NCBI GenBank assembly: GCA_046328125.1
Contig: JAXLXF010000023.1
Location: 1-64,000, forward strand
DNA length: 64,000 bases
DNA from: JADZEM01 sp046328125
Lineage (GTDB): Bacteria; Chloroflexota; UBA6077; JACCZL01
Reading direction: 5' to 3'
Within the stretch, counting starts at the first letter, position 1, and each line of letters starts with the position of its first letter. A program made the translations under genes and the position numbers. The notes below the pieces were generated by a model. The model was not told the origin of the DNA. It made no database searches and was given only the letters and a program-made list of their open reading frames with translations. Below are positions 41,963-50,712 of this stretch, piece after piece.

Positions 41963-42487
41963 ATGACCATGACAGCGGACTGGCGGACGCCCCCGCCGCT
42001 CACCGGGATGGGCAGCTTCTCGCCGGACAAGCTCGGGAAGGTGATCCGGGACACGCCGGGGGTCGCGCCGAGCAAGCAGCTGATGGAGGTCCGGGATCGC
42101 TCGGTCACCATCTGCGTCCGCGACATCGACGCGGTCGTGGACTGGTACGCCGAGAACTTCGGGTTCGCGGTGGACCGCCGCGCCGACTTCCCGGACTACG
42201 GGACCATCGTGATCATGATCCGCTCCGGCGAGGTGCGCATCGAGCTGCTCCACGACGCCAACTTCGAGCCGTTCGTACGCCCGAACCCGCCGGCCCACAG
42301 CGCCCGCCAGGGTGTGACGCAGATCCAGTTCTTCGTGGACGACCTGAGCGCCTTTGTGGAGAGGGTCAAGGCCCGTCCCGACATCGAGATCGCCTGGGAC
42401 ATGATCGACATCACGGTCCTGCGACTGAAGCACTTCTTCATTCGCGACATCGAGGGCAACCTGATCCAGATCAGCGAGCCGTACTGA
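41963..42487 (+). CDS. VOC-family (glyoxalase-fold) protein
   Basis: 174 residues from ATG 41963 with AAGGAGAG nine bases upstream; ATG 41930, overlapping the previous stop, is an alternative. VTICVRDIDAVVDWYAENFGF opens the VOC fold, EVRIELLHD provides a glutamate strand, and VTQIQFFVDDLSAFVERVKA with FFIRDIEGNLIQISE the second half. The N-terminal ~45 residues are extra. It could isomerise or cleave a reactive carbonyl compound within this pathway (inference). Confidence 0.88.
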   Translation: MTMTADWRTPPPLTGMGSFSPDKLGKVIRDTPGVAPSKQLMEVRDRSVTICVRDIDAVVDWYAENFGFAVDRRADFPDYGTIVIMIRSGEVRIELLHDANFEPFVRPNPPAHSARQGVTQIQFFVDDLSAFVERVKARPDIEIAWDMIDITVLRLKHFFIRDIEGNLIQISEPY

Positions 42488-42510
42488 GCAAGGTTGGGAG
42501 GGAACGAGAG

Positions 42511-43341
42511 ATGGCTACCAAGCGCGTGCTGGCCGTGATGTCCGAGTGGGGCTACTGGGGCATCGAGCTCGTGGGGCCGCTGCTGAAGCTCGAGGCCGCC
42601 GGCTACAAGCTCGACTTCATCACCCCGAAGGGGAAGCGCTCGCCGGTCCTGCCGCCGAGCACCGACACCACCTACGTCGATCCGCCGCTGGGCGTCTGCG
42701 TCACCACCCAGGAAGACGCCGACCTCGTCACGGCCTTCGAGAAGACGAACAGGCTGGACGACACCCGCAGCCTGGCGGCCTGGTTCCCGGAGCGGCCCTA
42801 CTTCCACACCCCGGACTTCCTGCGCGCCTTCGAGGGGTACTTCGAGGGTGTCAAGAAGGCCCAGGAAGAGGCGACCGGCGCCTATGACGCCCTGCTGCTG
42901 GTCGGCGGGAGCGGCCCGATCGTGGACATGGTCAACAACCAGCGCGTCCACGACCTGATCCTCGGGTTCTGGAACAAGAAGATGCCGATCGGGGCGATCT
43001 GCTACGGCGTCGCGCCGCTCGTCTTCGCACGAGACTTCAACGAGCGCAAGTGCATCCTGCTCGGCAAGAACGTCACCGGCCACTGCCTCGAGTACGACTA
43101 CCACGACGGCACCGGCTTCGTGGGGACGGACTTCAATATGGGGCCGCCGCCGTACACCCTGGAGTACATCCTCGCGGACGCGGTCGGCCCGAACGGCGCC
43201 TACCACGGCAACTTCGGCAAGCGGACCTCGGTGATCGTGGACTACCCGTTCATCACCGCACGCTCGCTCCAGTGCTCCCACGAGTTCGGCGACCGCATGG
43301 TGGACGTGCTGACCAACGGCTTGAAGCGCTCCGGCTGGTAA
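42511..43341 (+). CDS. DJ-1/PfpI superfamily protein (Hsp31-like), first copy
   Basis: 276 residues. RVLAVMSEWGYWGIELVGPLLKLEAAGYKLDFITPKGK is the typical start of Hsp31-like DJ-1 members. YDALLLVGGSGPIVDMVNN precedes the nucleophile elbow PIGAICYGVAPLVFA with Cys164. A cap region lies between residues 60 and 120. Relatives are glyoxalase III, deglycase-like or chaperone proteins. The neighbouring VOC protein acts on similar carbonyls in other systems. The same operon has a second, shorter family member. Confidence 0.9.
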   Translation: MATKRVLAVMSEWGYWGIELVGPLLKLEAAGYKLDFITPKGKRSPVLPPSTDTTYVDPPLGVCVTTQEDADLVTAFEKTNRLDDTRSLAAWFPERPYFHTPDFLRAFEGYFEGVKKAQEEATGAYDALLLVGGSGPIVDMVNNQRVHDLILGFWNKKMPIGAICYGVAPLVFARDFNERKCILLGKNVTGHCLEYDYHDGTGFVGTDFNMGPPPYTLEYILADAVGPNGAYHGNFGKRTSVIVDYPFITARSLQCSHEFGDRMVDVLTNGLKRSGW

Positions 43342-43349
43342 CAGGGGTG

Positions 43350-43490
43350 CCCCTCACCCCCCAACCCCCTGTCCCGCAAGCGGAAGAGGGGGAGCCGGGT
43401 CTCGGTAACCGTCACCGCCACGAACGTCGCAGCGCCAGGTGGACACCTCCCTGCCCCTCACCGGGCGTGGAGGTCTGGGGGTGGAGGGCC
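43350..43490. repeat. C/G palindromes between the DJ-1 and ThDP genes
   Basis: CCCCTCACCCCCCAACCCCC at 43352, with the complementary AAGAGGGGGAG at 43385, and a looser pair of CCCCTCACC / GGGGGTGGAGGG at 43455-43485. The 210-base gap is otherwise empty. Confidence 0.75.
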
Positions 43491-43551
43491 GCTCACAACG
43501 GCGTGGCGCCCTCCCAACCAGGAGTCCCGGCGACAGGAGAACAGATCCATT

Positions 43552-45300
43552 ATGACGATGACAGCGAGCCCCGCCGGACAGGCCGCGTCCGCCCCGCGCC
43601 CCAGGACTGGCCGGTACGCCATCCTGGAGCAGTTCGTGGCCGACGGCGTCACGCACATCTTCGGGAACCCGGGCACCGTGGAGCAGGGCTTCCTCGACGC
43701 GATGGGCGACTTTCCGAGCCTCCACTACGTCCTGACCCTTCAGGAGACCATCGCGATCATGGCGGCGGACGGCTACGCCCGAGCCGCCAAGAAGCCAGCC
43801 ATCGCCCAGATCCACAGCTCGCCGGGCCTCGGCAACGCGATTGGCGCGATCTACCAGGCCCAGCGCGGCCACGCCCCGATCGTCGTGATCGGCGGCGACG
43901 CCGGCATCAAGTACCAGGCGATGGACGCCCAGATGGCCGCCGACCTCGTCAACATGGCGAAGCCGGTCACCAAGTGGTCCACGATGGTGCAGCACTCGTC
44001 GTCGCTGCTGCGGGTGATGCGGCGCGCCTTCAAGATCGCCGCCACCCCGCCGATGGGGCCGGTCTACGTCTGCCTGCCGCAGGACGTGCTGGACGAGCTG
44101 ACTACCGAGGAGATCGTCCCGACCTCGCTGCCGATCACCTACTCACTGCCCGCCCCCGCGCTGGTGGAGCAGGCCGCGAGCATGTTGGCCGAGGCCCGCA
44201 ACCCGGTCTTCTACGTCGGAGACGGCGTGGCCTGGTCCGGGGCACAGCCGGAGCTGGCGCGCCTCGCCGAGATGCTGGGCGCGGACGTCTGGGGCTCGGA
44301 CGCTGGCGAGCTGAACCTCCCGTACGACCACCCGCTCTGGAAGGGCCAGACCGGCCACATGTTCGGGCCGCAGAGCTTGCCCATCGCGCAGTCTGGTGAC
44401 TGCAACCTCGTGGTCGGGACGTACATCTTCCCCGAGGTCTTCCCAGAGCTCGGCGACATCTGGGCGCCCGGCGCGAAAACGATCCACGTCGATCTGAACG
44501 CCTACGAGATCGCCAAGAACCACCCGGTAGATCTCGGATTGGTGGCCGATCCGAAGCTGACCCTGGCCGCCATCGCGGACGCGCTGGAGGGACGGCTCTC
44601 CTCGCAGCGGAAGGCGGCGGCCCGCGCGAAGATCGAGCAGGCGGGGGCGGCGAAGGCCGCGAAGCGCAACGAGGAGCTGGCAGTTGACCGCAAGCGCGGC
44701 GACGCCACCCCGTTCCACTTTTCGCGGCTGATGATGGAGCTCGCCCCGAAGCTGCCCGAGGACGCCGTCATCTTCGACGAGGGGCTGACCTCCTCGCCGG
44801 ACCTGACCCGGTGGTCAGTCCCGAACAAGGTCGGCCAGTTCTTCCAGACCCGCGGCGGCTCGCTCGGCGTGGCGCTGGCGAGCGGCATCGGCGTCCAGTC
44901 CGCCCTCCGCGACCAGACGGTGGTGGCGGTCTCCGGCGACGGCGGCGCGATGTACACGATCCAGGCGTTGTGGTCGGCTGCCCGGCACAACCTGCCGATC
45001 AAGTACATCATCTGCAACAACCGGTCGTATCGGCTGCTTCAGTTGAACATTAGCCAGTACTGGACCGAGCAGAGCGTCACCGGTCGGGACTTCCCGATCG
45101 GTTTCGACCTTTCCAAGCCGGACCTCCAGTTCGCCGAGATGGCGAAGGCGCTGGGCGTCGCGGCTCGCCGCGTCGAGACCGCCGACCAGATCGGCCCGGC
45201 CGTCGCGGAGATGCTGGCCCATGACGGGCCGTTCCTCCTGGACGTCGTCCTGGAGGGCAACGTCCACCCCGAGATGATCGGCGTGCGCTGCGGACAGTAG
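43552..45300 (+). CDS. Thiamine-diphosphate-dependent enzyme (benzoylformate-decarboxylase / acetolactate-synthase-like)
   Basis: 582 residues. The N-terminal PYR domain has THIFGNPGTVEQGFLDAM and the catalytic glutamate in LQETIAIMAADGYARA (Glu65), then IHSSPGLGNAIGAIYQAQRG. The central domain follows. The C-terminal PP domain has the ThDP motif VSGDGGAMYTIQALW ... IKYIICNNRSY (GDG to NN). These enzymes decarboxylate 2-oxo acids or join activated aldehydes. The early segments are closer to benzoylformate decarboxylase than to acetolactate synthase. It gives the operon a possible C-C bond-forming or -breaking step. An ~210-base repeat-filled gap precedes it. Confidence 0.93.
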   Translation: MTMTASPAGQAASAPRPRTGRYAILEQFVADGVTHIFGNPGTVEQGFLDAMGDFPSLHYVLTLQETIAIMAADGYARAAKKPAIAQIHSSPGLGNAIGAIYQAQRGHAPIVVIGGDAGIKYQAMDAQMAADLVNMAKPVTKWSTMVQHSSSLLRVMRRAFKIAATPPMGPVYVCLPQDVLDELTTEEIVPTSLPITYSLPAPALVEQAASMLAEARNPVFYVGDGVAWSGAQPELARLAEMLGADVWGSDAGELNLPYDHPLWKGQTGHMFGPQSLPIAQSGDCNLVVGTYIFPEVFPELGDIWAPGAKTIHVDLNAYEIAKNHPVDLGLVADPKLTLAAIADALEGRLSSQRKAAARAKIEQAGAAKAAKRNEELAVDRKRGDATPFHFSRLMMELAPKLPEDAVIFDEGLTSSPDLTRWSVPNKVGQFFQTRGGSLGVALASGIGVQSALRDQTVVAVSGDGGAMYTIQALWSAARHNLPIKYIICNNRSYRLLQLNISQYWTEQSVTGRDFPIGFDLSKPDLQFAEMAKALGVAARRVETADQIGPAVAEMLAHDGPFLLDVVLEGNVHPEMIGVRCGQ

Positions 45301-45310
45301 GAGAGTTGTT

Positions 45311-45880
45311 GTGGACCTGACCGGCAAGAAGATCGCCATCCTGATCGAGAGCGATTACTACGAGCACGAGATCTGGTACTACCACTACCGCTTCGCCGAG
45401 GAGGGCATCGACGCCCGCTTCGTCAGCAAGCTGTGGGGCCAGCCCTCGCTGACCTTCACCGGGCACGAGTACAAGGTGCCGTTCGTCTGCGACAAGTCCT
45501 TCGAGGACATCGGCGACGCCGAGCTGGACACCTACGCCGCCGTCATCGTCCCGTCCGCGATGGTCTCGGACCGCCTGCGCTGGACCGAGGACGTCAAGAA
45601 GCTGCCCCCCGCCACCGAGTTCCTGAAGCGCGCCTTCGCCCGGCCGAACGTCCTCAAGGGGATCATCTGCCACGGCCTGTGGCTGACCGCCCCGGCCCCG
45701 GAGCTCGTCAAGGGGCGCCGGCTGACCTGCCACAACAACCTCCACGGCGACGCGCTGGCGTACGGCGCCATCTACGTGGACGAGGACGTGGTGCAGGACG
45801 GCGACCTGATCACCGGCCGAACGGGCGGCCATGCCCACCTGTTCGCCAGGGCGATCATCGAGCGGCTGAAGGCTGCCTGA
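45311..45880 (+). CDS. DJ-1/PfpI superfamily protein, second copy
   Basis: 189 residues from GTG 45311 (AGGAGAG upstream). KKIAILIESDYYEHEIWYYHYRFAEEGIDARFVSKLWG is the PfpI-like opening. The elbow is LKGIICHGLWLTAPAPELVKG with Cys120-His121, as in PfpI/YhbO. VVQDGDLITGRTGGHAHLFARAII closes the domain. It is of different subfamily from the first DJ-1 gene. Proposed activities for the family are protease, deglycase or hydratase. Ten bases after the ThDP gene. Confidence 0.92.
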   Translation: MDLTGKKIAILIESDYYEHEIWYYHYRFAEEGIDARFVSKLWGQPSLTFTGHEYKVPFVCDKSFEDIGDAELDTYAAVIVPSAMVSDRLRWTEDVKKLPPATEFLKRAFARPNVLKGIICHGLWLTAPAPELVKGRRLTCHNNLHGDALAYGAIYVDEDVVQDGDLITGRTGGHAHLFARAIIERLKAA

Positions 45881-45920
45881 CGGCCCCTGACGAACCGACT
45901 TCCAGGAAAGGATCTTGCCC

Positions 45921-48083
45921 GTGACGGCACAACTGACCCCGCCCGTCTCGTCCGTCCCGCGCGTGCCCCCGACCACGGTGGACGAGGCCGCCTCGGCCAA
46001 CTCGCCCTGCACCGTCGAGGCCGGCTCCGCGCACCCGCTCGGCGCCACCGTCGACAAGATGGGCGTCAACTTCTCGGTCTTCTCGGAGCACGCCGACAAC
46101 GTCGAACTGCTGATCTTCGACGACCACGATTCCGTCGAGCCGACGCAGGTCATCGACCTGTCCCACCACATGCACCGCACGTTCCACTTCTGGCATTGCT
46201 ACGTGCGTGGCCTCAAGGCTGGCACCCACTACGCCTACCGCGTCAGCGGCCCCTGGGACCCCTCCGGCCGAGGGCACCGCTTCAACCGGAACAAGGTGCT
46301 GGTGGACCCGTACGCCAAGGGCATCACGACCACCCTCTGGGACCGGGGGGCGGCCTGCACCCCGGACGACAACCTGGCCCAGTCGATGCGCGGCGCGGTC
46401 ATCGACCTGAACGACTACGACTGGCAGGGTGACCGGCCGCTGAACCGCCCGATGCACGAGACGATCGTCTACGAGATGCACGTCGGCGGCTTCACGAAGT
46501 CCGAGACCTCCGGTGCCAGGAGCCCCGGCACCTTCTCCGGCGTCGTCGAGAAGATCCCGTACCTGAAGTCGCTCGGGGTGACGGCTGTCGAGCTGCTGCC
46601 GGTCCACCAGTTCGACCCGTCCGAGATCCAGAAGCCCAGCCCGACCGACCCGAGCGTGATGCTGACCAACTATTGGGGGTACAGCACGGTCGGGTTCTTC
46701 GCGCCGCACAGCGGCTACTGCGAATCTCCCGAGATGGCGGACCACATCCGCGAGTTCCGCGACATGGTCAAGGCGCTCCACCGAGCCGGCATCGAGGTGA
46801 TCCTGGACGTCGTGTTCAACCACACCTCCGAAGGTCAGCACCAGGGTCCGGTGATGAGCTTCAAGGGATTCGAGAACGACGTCTACTACCACCTCGTCCA
46901 GCAGGACCGCCAGTACTACATGGACTACACCGGCTGTGGGAACACGGTCAACTGCAACCACCCGGTGATGGACAAGCTGATCGTGGAGTGCCTGGAGTTC
47001 TGGGTCCGCGAGATGCACGTGGACGGCTTCCGCTTCGACGAGGGCTCGATCCTCTCGCGCGGCGAAGACGGCGCCCCGATGGTCCACCCACCGGTCGTCT
47101 GGCACATCGAGCTCTCCGAGGAGCTGGCGGACACCAAGGTGTTCGCGGAGGCGTGGGACGCGGCCGGGCTGTACCAGATCGGCTACTTCCCGGGCTATCG
47201 CTGGGCCGAGTGGAACGGCCGGTACCGCGACGACGTCCGCCGCTTCGTCAAGGGCGACACCGGCCTGATCGACGACATCGCCTCGCGGATCTCAGGCTCG
47301 TCGGACATCTACCAGTCCAGCGGCCACCTGCCGATCAACAGCGTCAACTTCGTCAACTGCCATGACGGCTTCACCCTCAACGACCTCGTCTCCTACAACG
47401 AGAAGCACAACGACGCGAATGGCGAGGGCAACCGCGACGGCAACGACAGCAACGACAGCTGGAACTGTGGCGTCGAAGGCCCGACGACCGATGCCGCCAT
47501 CGAGGCGTTCCGTGAACGACAGATCAGGAACTTCGCGACGATCCTGATGCTCTCACAGGGCGTTCCGATGTTCGTGGCTGGCGACGAAGTCCGCCGCACG
47601 CAGCAGGGCAACAACAACGCCTACTGCCAGGACACTCCGCTCTCGTGGATGGACTGGACGCTGACCGAGAAGAACGCGCATCTGCTGCGATTCTTTCAGC
47701 AGATGATTGCCTTCCGAAAGCGTCACCCCATCGTACATCGCGCACGTTTCTTCACTGGGGAGACGAACGAGCGTGGCCTGGCCGACGTGGCCTGGCACGG
47801 CTGCCAGCTCAATGCACCGGGCTGGAACGATCCGAGCTCTCGCGTGCTGGCCTACACGATGGGCGGCTTCGCCAACGACGCGGACCTGCACGTGATGCTG
47901 AACATGGACGGCGCCTCGCTGCCGTTCGAGCTACCCACCGTACCGGGGCGCAGCTGGTACCGCGCTGTGGACACCAGCCAGGCATCCCCGGATGACATCG
48001 CCGAAGACGGCGAGGAGGTCGCCATCACCGACTCGACGTACATCGTCACCGGTCACAGCATCGTCGTCCTGATCTCGCGGTAG
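45921..48083 (+). CDS. glgX: Glycogen debranching enzyme / isoamylase (GlgX type)
   Basis: 720 residues from GTG 45921, nine bases after AAGGA; TTG 45915 is possible. The CBM48 domain (PLGATVDKMGVNFSVFSEHADNVELLIFD) comes first. The GH13 barrel has VIYEMHVGGF-like VYEMHVGGFT, VILDVVFNHTSEG, the nucleophile in DGFRFDEGS (Asp373), the acid in FAEAWDAAG (Glu410) and NFVNCHDGFTLNDLVSYNEKHN with the transition-state aspartate. All catalytic residues are present. It hydrolyses alpha-1,6 branches. Its place in an oxidoreductase operon rather than with glgA/glgB is unusual. Confidence 0.95.
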   Translation: MTAQLTPPVSSVPRVPPTTVDEAASANSPCTVEAGSAHPLGATVDKMGVNFSVFSEHADNVELLIFDDHDSVEPTQVIDLSHHMHRTFHFWHCYVRGLKAGTHYAYRVSGPWDPSGRGHRFNRNKVLVDPYAKGITTTLWDRGAACTPDDNLAQSMRGAVIDLNDYDWQGDRPLNRPMHETIVYEMHVGGFTKSETSGARSPGTFSGVVEKIPYLKSLGVTAVELLPVHQFDPSEIQKPSPTDPSVMLTNYWGYSTVGFFAPHSGYCESPEMADHIREFRDMVKALHRAGIEVILDVVFNHTSEGQHQGPVMSFKGFENDVYYHLVQQDRQYYMDYTGCGNTVNCNHPVMDKLIVECLEFWVREMHVDGFRFDEGSILSRGEDGAPMVHPPVVWHIELSEELADTKVFAEAWDAAGLYQIGYFPGYRWAEWNGRYRDDVRRFVKGDTGLIDDIASRISGSSDIYQSSGHLPINSVNFVNCHDGFTLNDLVSYNEKHNDANGEGNRDGNDSNDSWNCGVEGPTTDAAIEAFRERQIRNFATILMLSQGVPMFVAGDEVRRTQQGNNNAYCQDTPLSWMDWTLTEKNAHLLRFFQQMIAFRKRHPIVHRARFFTGETNERGLADVAWHGCQLNAPGWNDPSSRVLAYTMGGFANDADLHVMLNMDGASLPFELPTVPGRSWYRAVDTSQASPDDIAEDGEEVAITDSTYIVTGHSIVVLISR

Positions 48084-48101
48084 GGCATGGGGAGAGGCTT
48101 G

Positions 48102-50246
48102 ATGGATTCGGTTAACTTCACCTTCTCGGACCTCGTCGCCGGCTACGTGCAGTCGTTCGACCCGAGCACCGACAGCTACGTGGTCACCACCCCCGGCGGC
48201 GCGGACGTCGCCATCACCATCGGCGCGAACTGCTACGCGGAGATGGTCCGCAACCTCGGCGAAGGTTGGCAGGACGCCGGCGACATGCGGGCGCAGCTCC
48301 AGCCGGGCAAGTTCGTCTTCTCGTACGGCATCTTCTACCCAGAAGACAAGCTGAAGTTCGAGGCGAAGCACCTGATCTTCCTCGGGCGCGGCGTGGACGA
48401 GTGGCGCTTCGAGGCCCAGGACTGGTGGGTCAAGCAGGTCCGCCAGATCTGCGACTTCTACATGAACGCGCAATGGCCTGACGGGCAGATCGACTTCGCG
48501 GAGTACCGCACCCAGATCACCGTCGAGGGGACGAAGGTCGGCAGCGCCCTGCGCCAGGAGACCGACACCATCTCCCGGATGGTGTACGGCTTCGCGACGG
48601 CCTACCTGCTGACCGGCGAGGACAAGTACCTCGAAGCGGCCGAGAAGGGCACCGAGTACCTCCGCGAGCACCTGCGGTTCATCGACCACAAGGACGAGAT
48701 CGTCTACTGGTACCACGCGGTGGACGTGAAGGGCGGCCACGAGCGCAAGATCTTCGGGTCCGAGTTCGGCGACGACTTCGACGCGATCCCGGCCTACGAG
48801 CAGATCTACGCGCTGGCTGGCCCGACCCAGACCTACCGCATCACCGGCGACTCGGCGATCCGCTCCGACATCGACATGACCCTCAACCTGTTCGAGAAGT
48901 ACTTCAAGGACCCGGAGAAGGGCGGCTACTTCTCGCACATCGATCCGGTCACCTTCGACCCTCGAGCTGAGGGGCTCGGCCAGAACCGCGCCAAGAAGAA
49001 CTGGAACTCGGTGGGCGACCACGCCCCGGCCTACCTGATCAACCTCGTACTCGCGTCCGGCGACCCGAAGCACATGGAGATGCTGGTAGACACCGGCGAC
49101 ACCATCACGAAGTACTTCCAGGACTACGACAACGCGCCGTTCGTCCAGGAGAAGTTCTTCGAGGACTGGAAGCACGACGAGCACTGGGGCTGGCAGCAGA
49201 ACCGGGGCGTCGTGGGGCACAACCTCAAGATCGCCTGGAACCTGATGCGCATCCACAGCCTCGCGCCGAAGCAGGAGTACGTGGACTTCGCGAAGAAGAT
49301 CGCCGAGGTCATGCCGGGCATCGGCGGCGACAAGACTCGCTGCGGCTGGTACGACGTGATGGAGCGCAAGCTCTCCGAGGGCCAGCAGTACCACCGCTAC
49401 GCCTGGCACGACCGCAAGGCGTGGTGGCAGCAGGAGCAGGGCATCCTGGCGTTCCTGATCCTGGACGGCATCCTGGACGAGCCCCAGTACAAGAAGCTGG
49501 CCCGCGAGTCGGTCGCGTTCTACAACAGCTTCTTCCTGGATCACGACAGCAACGGCGTCTACTTCAACGTGCTCGCCACGGGTATCCCATACCTGATGGG
49601 CACCGAGCGCCTGAAGGGCAGCCACTCGATGAGCGGCTACCACTCCACCGAGCTGTGCTACCTCTCGGCGGTCTACTCCAACCTGCTGGTGACGAAGCAG
49701 CCGCTGGATCTGCACTTCAAGCCGAAGCCGGGCGCGTTTGGCGACAACGTCCTGCGGGTCTCGCCGGACATCCTGCCCCCGGGCAGCATCAAGATCGAAG
49801 AGGTCTGGATCGACGGCCAGCGCTGGACGGACTTCGACGCCGAGAAGCTGACGGTCAACCTGCCGAAGGCTGACACCGATCTGCGCGTGAAGGTGCGCGT
49901 CGCGCCGGCCGTCCTGGCCGACACGTTCACCGCCACCACCACGTTCGACGGCGACAGCTGCACCATCGACATGTTCGGCGACCTGGACCGGGTCTCGCTG
50001 GGCGAGTTCCAGCACGAGCTGGCGAAGGTCGTGGCGGCCCAGCCGAAGAAGGTGATCCTGGACGTCTGCGACCTCAAGTCGATCGGCGGCGAGGGGATGC
50101 GGGCGCTGGTGTTCGCCAAGCAGAAGCTGGACATCGACTGCGACGTGGTGGTCGTCGGGGCGACCGGCGAGGTCCGCCAGGCGTTCGACGACGAGGAGCT
50201 CTCGGACGAGGTCACCTTCGCAGACGACCTGGCAGCGGTCCGCTAA
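48102..50246 (+). CDS. N-acylglucosamine 2-epimerase-family enzyme fused to a STAS domain
   Basis: 714 residues from ATG 48102 (GGAGAGG five bases upstream). The (alpha/alpha)6 barrel of AGE/cellobiose epimerases spans about residues 90-560: ISRMVYGFATAYLLTGEDKYLEAAEKGTEYL, GVVGHNLKIAWNLMR with the family histidine, and HDRKAWWQQEQGILAFLI. A beta-rich linker follows. Residues about 620-714 are a STAS domain (TIDMFGDLDRVSLGEFQHEL, KKVILDVCDLKSIGGEGMRAL, DVVVVGATGEVRQAFDDEEL). At the usual D-S-S/A-G phospho-site it has GGEG, so no phosphorylatable serine. It probably isomerises a sugar, with STAS used for docking or regulation (inference). Last gene of the operon. Confidence 0.92.
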   Translation: MDSVNFTFSDLVAGYVQSFDPSTDSYVVTTPGGADVAITIGANCYAEMVRNLGEGWQDAGDMRAQLQPGKFVFSYGIFYPEDKLKFEAKHLIFLGRGVDEWRFEAQDWWVKQVRQICDFYMNAQWPDGQIDFAEYRTQITVEGTKVGSALRQETDTISRMVYGFATAYLLTGEDKYLEAAEKGTEYLREHLRFIDHKDEIVYWYHAVDVKGGHERKIFGSEFGDDFDAIPAYEQIYALAGPTQTYRITGDSAIRSDIDMTLNLFEKYFKDPEKGGYFSHIDPVTFDPRAEGLGQNRAKKNWNSVGDHAPAYLINLVLASGDPKHMEMLVDTGDTITKYFQDYDNAPFVQEKFFEDWKHDEHWGWQQNRGVVGHNLKIAWNLMRIHSLAPKQEYVDFAKKIAEVMPGIGGDKTRCGWYDVMERKLSEGQQYHRYAWHDRKAWWQQEQGILAFLILDGILDEPQYKKLARESVAFYNSFFLDHDSNGVYFNVLATGIPYLMGTERLKGSHSMSGYHSTELCYLSAVYSNLLVTKQPLDLHFKPKPGAFGDNVLRVSPDILPPGSIKIEEVWIDGQRWTDFDAEKLTVNLPKADTDLRVKVRVAPAVLADTFTATTTFDGDSCTIDMFGDLDRVSLGEFQHELAKVVAAQPKKVILDVCDLKSIGGEGMRALVFAKQKLDIDCDVVVVGATGEVRQAFDDEELSDEVTFADDLAAVR

Positions 50247-50256
50247 GTCTCCGGAG

Positions 50257-50305
50257 GCCCTCAGCCCCAATCCCCTCTCCCACTTTCGGAGGAGGGGATT
50301 GGGAC
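50257..50305. repeat. Palindrome after the operon (possible terminator)
   Basis: CCCCAATCCCCTCTCCCACT and GGAGGAGGGGATTGGG face each other around a small loop, eleven bases after the operon's last stop. A C/G palindrome of the local family in a terminator-like position. Confidence 0.6.
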
Positions 50306-50322
50306 GCAACAGATCAGAGGTC

Positions 50323-50621
50323 GTTGCGCGGACGGGACACTGAGGCGGGCAGGTTAGGGTGGTCAGTTGCCCCGGTGGGGCGCTGAGGCGGGCAGGTTAG
50401 GGTGGTCAGTTACCCCGGTGGACACCTGGAAACCTGCCCCTACGGGATTGGTTGTAGGGGCAGGTTTCCAACACCCAAGCCCGGTCGAGCCCCAACCCTA
50501 ACCTGCCCGCCCTGAACGCCCTCTCCGCGCAACAACTCTTCCTAACCTGCCCGCCCTGAACGCCCTCCCCGCGCAACAACTCTTCCTAACCCTGCCCGCC
50601 TCAGTGTCCCGTCCGCGCAAC
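50323..50621. repeat. 299-bp nested inverted repeat (MITE-like)
   Basis: The outer arms are 50323-50358 (GTTGCGCGGACGGGACACTG...) and 50585-50621, reverse complements except for one extra base. Just inside, the left has two copies of a 40-base unit with GAGGCGGGCAGGTTAGGGTG; the right has two units with CCTAACCTGCCCGCCCTGAA. At the centre, TGGAAACCTGCCCCTAC (50427-50443) pairs perfectly with its inverse at 50454-50470. No gene is inside. Confidence 0.85.
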
Positions 50622-50712
50622 ATCCGGTGAAGACGGCCCGTCGGTGGGGCTTCTTCCGGGGGTGAGGGCTTTCTCGGGGCCGCCGTAGCACTACAGAAGA
50701 AAGGAGCCGCGG

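Noticed and set aside
47931..50309. 792-codon open frame on the minus strand
   Set aside because: It lies fully antisense to the GlgX and epimerase-STAS genes. High-GC codon bias leaves the opposite frame open; the translation is Arg/Leu/Val-rich with no motif.
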